From the NCBI GenBank assembly GCA_002333095.1, contig DDBK01000157.1:5078-17135 (forward strand): 12,058 nucleotides of DNA. The letters are read 5' to 3'. The position numbers and the translations under genes are program-made. Of this stretch, positions 8,991-12,058 are shown in pieces. Numbering within the stretch: the first letter of the stretch is position 1; every line of letters starts with the position of its first letter. Origin of the DNA: Cellvibrionales bacterium UBA2034. Its GTDB lineage: Bacteria > Pseudomonadota > Gammaproteobacteria > Pseudomonadales > UBA7239. Under the pieces are notes generated by a model, which saw nothing but the letters and a program-made list of their open reading frames with translations, had not been told where the DNA came from and did not search any database.

Positions 8991-9693
8991 GCAACAGATG
9001 AATATGGTCTTCCAGAAATTCGTTAAAGATGTTGTAGAACATCAGGAAGTAAATGCGCTCAGGTGAGTTTTCCTGATACACCGAGGCAATATGCTCACGC
9101 AGTCTTTCGGTTACATCGTCCAGCTTCTGCGGATCACTCCAGATCTGATCAAAAACATTGATGAGCATTCTGGCATTAGCTGGTTCATCAAACTTGGTAA
9201 CAATATTAGAAACAGCATTGCCTTGTTGATAGCCAAGATCCACCACGGTAAAGCCGTGCAATGGCATGTAGACCGAATTGCCTGCTTTGCCTTCGATGGC
9301 CGCAAATTGCTGCATAGGCGCACCATCGCGGTTCGAACGAAATGTGGCCTTGCGGCGCATCCACTCTGCGCATTCTTTGGCAATAGCGCGCTGCGTCAGT
9401 TTATTCTTGAGCTGGATTTCAAATTCACTGCCGTAGAAGCTGCGTTCATGTTCCGTTTTAGGGATATAAAATTCGCGGCGTTCCTTACGCAGATGATCAG
9501 CCACTTCGTTGGGAGCGAAAGTTGGCGCGGTGAATATAAACTCCAGTGAAGCTATAGTTTCCAGTTCGTGTTTCAGTGCTTCAAAGGCGTAGATGGAAAA
9601 GCAGGAGGCAGCAATCTTCAGCTTGTCCTTCGGCTGGATGGTAGCCTTGATGTCATCGCCCAGCAGGGTATTGATGTTGTCGATGAGTTTCAT
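8983..9693 (-). pseudogene. N-terminal fragment of a large SNF2-type helicase with PLD-like N-terminus
   Basis: The 236-residue frame matches, from memory of the family, only the N-terminal part of long (about 1000-residue) SNF2/DEAD-type helicases that begin with a phospholipase-D-like region. Recognisable stretches are LKIAASCFSIYAFEAL (about residues 27-42), FYGSEFEIQLKNKLTQ near 85-100, GFTVVDLGYQQGNAVSN near 150, and FYNIFNEFLED near 220-230. In intact relatives EFLED is followed by the lead-in to the ATPase domain and its Walker A motif. Here the match ends around base 9007 and a stop follows seven codons later, so the whole helicase motor is missing. The ATG overlaps the stop of the upstream Fic fragment (ATGA). 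Such helicases are common in restriction and defence islands. The fragment is very unlikely to act as a helicase; whether the truncated protein is still made is unknown. Confidence 0.82.
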
Positions 9694-9884
9694 TGGCTAG
9701 CTCTCTGCATGCTCGCACCGGTGAGAATGTCATTGAGCGCAGTATTGATATAGTAATTGGATCGGCCAACCTTCTGCTTTTTCAGAAGGCCACCGGCAGT
9801 TAATGCATCCAAGTATTTAGTAGCCGTCAAACGTGACACATTTAGATCCTTCTCGATATATTCAATTTTGGTGTACGGGTGGCC
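9690..9884 (-). pseudogene. C-terminal fragment of a Fic-family protein
   Basis: The last 64 codons of a gene are open on the minus strand with no start codon; an in-frame TAA lies at 9885-9887. The peptide begins GHPYTKIEYIEKDLNVSRLT and continues through TKYLDALTAGGLLKK and KVGRSNYYINTALNDIL. This is the winged-helix tail typical of chromosomal Fic-family AMP-transferases. The catalytic Fic domain, with its HPFxxGNGR motif, is absent. The stop codon overlaps the start of the helicase fragment by ATGA, so the two were once a translationally coupled pair. The upstream end runs directly into the rcnA-like fragment at about 9875-9882. The fragment has no visible promoter or start and is presumed dead. 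Confidence 0.8.
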
Positions 9885-10156
9885 TTATTCCGTGTCCAGC
9901 TTCTATCACCGTGCTGTTGCTGTGCTTGCAGATGAAGAAAATTGCATTAGGCGCAATGCTGGTACTGTGTTTCAGTATCGGTCTGGCATTAACCATGGTA
10001 TCAGCTGGTGTGTTGGCGGCATTGAGTGTCAAACACGTTTCAAAACGGTGGACTGGCTTCAGTGTATTTGCACAGCGAGCCCCTTATTTTTCGGGATCGC
10101 TGATGCTGCTGGTGGGAGTTTATCTTGGCTATCATGGACTGCATGCCTTGTTTTGA
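9875..10156 (+). pseudogene. C-terminal fragment of an RcnA/NicO-type nickel/cobalt exporter
   Basis: The plus-strand frame from TGGLIPCPASITVLLLCLQ to the stop at 10156 (93 residues) matches the C-terminal third of NicO/RcnA-family efflux proteins. These export nickel and cobalt across the inner membrane. The GGLIPCP motif opens a membrane helix, and two further hydrophobic helices follow (ALGAMLVLCFSIGLALTMV and FSGSLMLLVGVYLGYHGL). The N-terminal helices, the histidine-rich loop and the start codon are missing. The frame extends upstream to a GTG at 9833, but that stretch is antisense to the Fic tail and bears no family resemblance, so any product from there would be a chimera. The exporter was probably disrupted by the same deletion that truncated the Fic gene. 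Confidence 0.82.
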
Positions 10157-10191
10157 ATAAGGACGTCTTTGGTTATGTTACACGCTGCTAG

Positions 10192-10626
10192 ATGGTAACA
10201 ATCTCAGTCTATATCGGCCTGTTTCTATCCGCCTTTGGAGCAGCAACACTGCTGCCGTTGCAATCTGAATCAGTATTGGTTGGCTTGATACTGAGCAAAA
10301 AATATTCCATTTACGTACTGTTCTGCGTGGCGACGGTCGGTAATGTTCTTGGCTCTGTTATTAACTGGTTACTTGGGTATTACATTGATCAGTTGCGCCA
10401 CAAGTCGTGGTTTCCGGTGAAAGCAGCACAAATGGAAAAAGCTCAACAGCAATACCAGCGCTATGGCCACTGGTCACTGCTGCTAAGCTGGGTGCCGGTG
10501 ATTGGTGATCCTCTAACGCTGGTGGCTGGTATCCTGCGCGAACCTTTCTGGAAGTTTCTGTTACTCGTCACAGTGGCCAAGGGAGCGCGCTACCTTGTCT
10601 TGGCGCTGCTGGTGCCCCAGATATGA
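10192..10626 (+). CDS. yqaA: YqaA-family (DedA/VTT-like) inner membrane protein
   Basis: This 144-residue membrane protein resembles E. coli YqaA (about 142 residues), a small relative of the DedA/VTT membrane proteins. Its biochemical role is not established. Landmarks are LSAFGAATLLPLQSE at about residues 12-26, the GNVLGSVINWLLG helix near 50-62, and RYGHWSLLLSWVPVIGDPL near 90-108, followed by VAGILREPFW and a last helix with KGARYLVLALL. The length and both ends fit the family, so the gene is intact. An in-frame TAG sits directly before the ATG at 10192, so no upstream extension is possible. No clear ribosome-binding site precedes it; AAGGA at 10159-10163 is 28 bp away. It lies 35 bp after the broken rcnA-like gene and may once have shared its promoter, so its present expression is uncertain. 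Confidence 0.9.
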   Translation: MVTISVYIGLFLSAFGAATLLPLQSESVLVGLILSKKYSIYVLFCVATVGNVLGSVINWLLGYYIDQLRHKSWFPVKAAQMEKAQQQYQRYGHWSLLLSWVPVIGDPLTLVAGILREPFWKFLLLVTVAKGARYLVLALLVPQI

Positions 10627-10746
10627 GCAACGTATCTGACGATTACATGGACAAGCGGGGTTCTGGTTTACGCTGGTAGCCACGGCAATCATTTCAGCCA
10701 TGATCTTCACCTTATCCGTATATAGCTGCCAAACTATTCGGGTTGA

Positions 10747-10785
10747 GGGTATCGGCAAATCGGTACCCCCATTGATACCCCCAAT
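10747..10785. repeat. TACCC repeat set A: inverted GGGTA plus two TACCCCCA copies
   Basis: An inverted GGGTATC begins at 10747. The first direct copy, TACCCCCATT, begins at 10764 (17 bp later), and the second, TACCCCCAAT, at 10776 (12 bp after the first). The spacing equals that of set B. On the minus strand the pair reads as two ATTGGGGGTA/ATGGGGGTA units, like the repeated arm-type sites seen beside some tyrosine integrases. That reading is an inference. Confidence 0.65.
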
Positions 10786-10865
10786 TTGATTGGACAGTCA
10801 TGAATACAGCGGACAACCATGCAACACGACGTACAGGTTTTATATGGGATTGGCCAGAAGATATG

Positions 10866-10914
10866 AAAAGTGGGTAACGGGTTCTCGTTACCCACTTCGT
10901 TACCCACTTTTTTT
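10866..10914 (+). terminator. TACCC repeat set B: 14-bp hairpin with seven-T tail, possible terminator
   Basis: AAAAGTGGGTAACG (10866-10879) is the exact reverse complement of CGTTACCCACTTTT (10898-10911). Between them lies a further copy, CGTTACCCACTT (10886-10897), so the left arm can pair with either right arm; the nearer one gives a 12-bp stem with a 6-base loop. Seven T occupy 10908-10914. The structure would work as an intrinsic terminator for plus-strand transcripts coming from yqaA. The tandem 12-bp copies are unusual for a plain terminator, and the same bases form repeat set B with GGGTA at 10872 and TACCC at 10889 and 10901. It may therefore have a second or different role. Confidence 0.6.
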
Positions 10915-11098
10915 GAGGTTGGCAATGGACTACCAAAGACAGCAATGGATATTATGTTCTTGTATATCAGTAAGTTAGTTTGTGTTTGGAGACTGATCTG
11001 GATCGCTATAGACGGCAATGCTGATTATCGATCATCAACAGCATGGCGGGGCCAACCTTTTGAAATCACACGGGTCACTGAATTGCAGCCGCTGATTA

Positions 11099-11119
11099 TA
11101 CCCGCTTGGATACCCGCTT
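11099..11119. repeat. TACCC repeat set C at the 3' end of kup
   Basis: Two copies of TACCCGCTT begin at 11099 and 11111, again 12 bp apart. The second copy touches the first base of the kup stop codon (11119-11121, minus strand). No exact inverted GGGTA lies 17 bp before it; the nearest similar bases are GGGTC at 11072. The shared 12-bp period ties it to sets A and B. Confidence 0.55.
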
Positions 11120-12058
11120 CAGAGCGCGATCTGCGTACCGAGCTCTACCACGGCGTTGGCGGGCAGGCGGTAATAACTCGCAGCGCTGTCGGATTGCCTG
11201 CTCATCCATCCAAACAAGCCGGTTTGCCAGGTTGGCAGGGCACCCGGCCCATCCGTGATGTTGGCGCGCGCTACAAAGAACGTGGTCAGCATTGGCTCCA
11301 TCTGAACGCCCAGAGCTCCCATGCCTGATAATGCAGCCATGACATCCGGTTCTTCACGAAACCCGAAGCGCATCGTCACCACATAAACATGATCCGCCAG
11401 TTCGTTCACTGCCAGTCTCTGGTTCACTGGTACGCGGGGAATATCTTCCGTCACAACATGCAGGAACACGATCTGTTCATGCATCACTTTGAAATGTTTC
11501 AGACTATGAAACAAGGCACTCGGTACCAACTCCGGATCCGAGGTGAGGTACACCGCAGTGCCAGGCACGCGATTAGCGCCAGGAAAGCCGGATTGAAAAA
11601 AGTCGGTCATGCTCACATCGATTTTTTTGCGCGCAGCGGATACAGCCTTGCTGCCTTTTTTCCAGGTCATCAGCAAAGTAAAAATTGCCAGCCCCAGCAC
11701 AATGGGCATCCACCCACCATGCAGTAACTTGGTGGCATTGGAGCCAAAAAATACGAGTTCCATCAGGAAGAAAACCGGCAGTGCCGCCAGTGCGAGTATG
11801 CGCGTGCGCCCGGGCATCGTTATAGCGACAACGCCTGTCAGCAGAGTGGTGATAATCATGGTGCCGGATACGGCAATACCATATGCAGCCGCGAGCGCGC
11901 CGGATGATTTGAATTCCATCACCAGCACCACCACTGCAATCAGCATCATCCAGTTGATCACAGGAATATAAATCTGGCCGCGTTCTGTATCAGATGTGTG
12001 CAGCACACGCATGCGCGGCAGGTATCCGAGACGCATGGCCTGCAATGTCATGGAATAA
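11119..12058 (-). CDS. kup: Low-affinity potassium uptake protein Kup, 5' part missing at window edge
   Basis: Kup (TrkD) proteins of the KUP/HAK/KT family import potassium with protons across the inner membrane. The visible C-terminal part, about 313 codons, opens with the conserved lead-in YSMTLQAMRLGYLPRM and HTSDTERGQIYIPVINW. About four hydrophobic helices follow, including the SGALAAAYGIAVSGTM segment and LLHGGWMPIVLGL, and then the cytoplasmic domain with VPGTAVYLTSDPELVPSAL. The protein ends VVELGTQIAL, the normal family C-terminus, so the 3' end is intact. Full-length Kup is usually about 620 residues; roughly 310 N-terminal residues and the promoter lie beyond base 12058. The reading frame continues past the ATG at 12049-12051 to the window edge, so that ATG is an internal methionine. 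The gene converges with yqaA across the repeat region. Confidence 0.95.
   Translation of the reverse strand, partial: YSMTLQAMRLGYLPRMRVLHTSDTERGQIYIPVINWMMLIAVVVLVMEFKSSGALAAAYGIAVSGTMIITTLLTGVVAITMPGRTRILALAALPVFFLMELVFFGSNATKLLHGGWMPIVLGLAIFTLLMTWKKGSKAVSAARKKIDVSMTDFFQSGFPGANRVPGTAVYLTSDPELVPSALFHSLKHFKVMHEQIVFLHVVTEDIPRVPVNQRLAVNELADHVYVVTMRFGFREEPDVMAALSGMGALGVQMEPMLTTFFVARANITDGPGALPTWQTGLFGWMSRQSDSAASYYRLPANAVVELGTQIAL

Larger units (their letters stand above)
10627..11118. other. Gene-free region with iterated TACCC repeats between yqaA and kup
   Basis: These 492 bp separate the convergent yqaA and kup genes. I see no convincing gene on either strand. Short open frames exist, including a 25-codon one at 10800-10877 and a 49-codon stretch at 10640-10786 with one hydrophobic segment, but neither has a ribosome-binding site and a recognisable match together. 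The content that stands out is three groups of TACCC repeats and a long hairpin, listed separately. The region looks more A+T-rich than the nar operon. Confidence 0.6.

Noticed and set aside
9091..9549. 152-codon open frame on the plus strand across the helicase fragment
   Set aside because: It is antisense to the recognisable helicase N-terminus and shows no family resemblance or ribosome-binding site.
9833..9874. GTG start that would extend the rcnA-like fragment to 107 residues
   Set aside because: The added 14 residues are antisense to the Fic tail and unlike any exporter N-terminus, so this is a chance start upstream of a truncated gene.
9757..10191. 144-codon plus-strand open frame ending just before yqaA
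   Set aside because: It runs antisense to the Fic tail and then in the wrong frame through the rcnA-like fragment. Its peptide has no recognisable motif, whereas the other frames match known families.
10640..10789. 49-codon plus-strand open stretch with a hydrophobic segment after yqaA
   Set aside because: It has no start codon near its beginning, is blocked from yqaA by a stop at 10637, and matches no family I recognise. A chance hydrophobic run is the simplest reading.
10800..10877. 25-codon open frame starting MNTADNHATRR
   Set aside because: No ribosome-binding site precedes it, its stop codon falls inside repeat set B, and the peptide is not recognisable.
10734..11018. 94-codon minus-strand open frame with repeated VGN and MGV units
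   Set aside because: The repeated units come from reading through the TACCC/GGGTA repeats. No integrase or other domain follows, so the DNA repeats, not a protein, are the real signal.
10870..11328. 152-codon plus-strand open frame crossing the repeat region into kup
   Set aside because: Nearly half of it is antisense to conserved kup coding sequence and the rest reads through the hairpin and repeats. No domain or conserved motif is visible.
11389..11971. Two overlapping plus-strand open frames inside kup
   Set aside because: Both are antisense to conserved Kup sequence, including membrane helices, and have no independent support.

Overview
The window looks like the chromosome of a proteobacterium, probably a gamma- or betaproteobacterium that can respire nitrate. 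This rests on a complete respiratory nitrate reductase operon whose proteins follow the E. coli NarGHJI pattern closely, plus RcnA/NicO-, YqaA- and Kup-type genes. The sequence alone does not fix a genus.

Bases 1-8918 are one plus-strand operon: the 3' part of a narK nitrate/nitrite transporter (start off the left edge), narG, narH, narJ, narI, and a parvulin-type peptidyl-prolyl isomerase directly after narI. Nitrate enters through NarK. NarI takes electrons from quinol, NarH passes them through its iron-sulfur clusters, and NarG reduces nitrate at its molybdenum site. NarJ assembles the complex. The parvulin probably helps folding or maturation. All these genes are intact within the window.

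Bases about 8919-10156 are a scar of broken genes. On the minus strand lie the N-terminal 230 or so residues of a large SNF2-type helicase and, upstream of it with an ATGA overlap, the last 64 codons of a Fic-family protein. Both are cut. At the Fic break the sequence passes within a few bases into the plus-strand 3' end of a nickel/cobalt exporter gene (rcnA/nicO type), which also lacks its start. This reads as the remnant of a lost defence or accessory island. The next plus-strand gene, a yqaA-like membrane protein gene, is intact.

Bases 10627-11118 hold no convincing gene. They contain three sets of TACCC repeats, each set having two copies exactly 12 bp apart. Two of the sets also have an inverted GGGTA exactly 17 bp before the first copy. 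One of those sets forms a long hairpin followed by seven T. The third set overlaps the stop codon of kup, a minus-strand potassium uptake gene whose 5' half lies beyond the right edge. The repeats resemble the short iterated sites found beside tyrosine integrases, but no integrase gene is present. The most unusual material is therefore the broken-gene scar and this repeat-bearing intergenic region. No complete novel system is visible.
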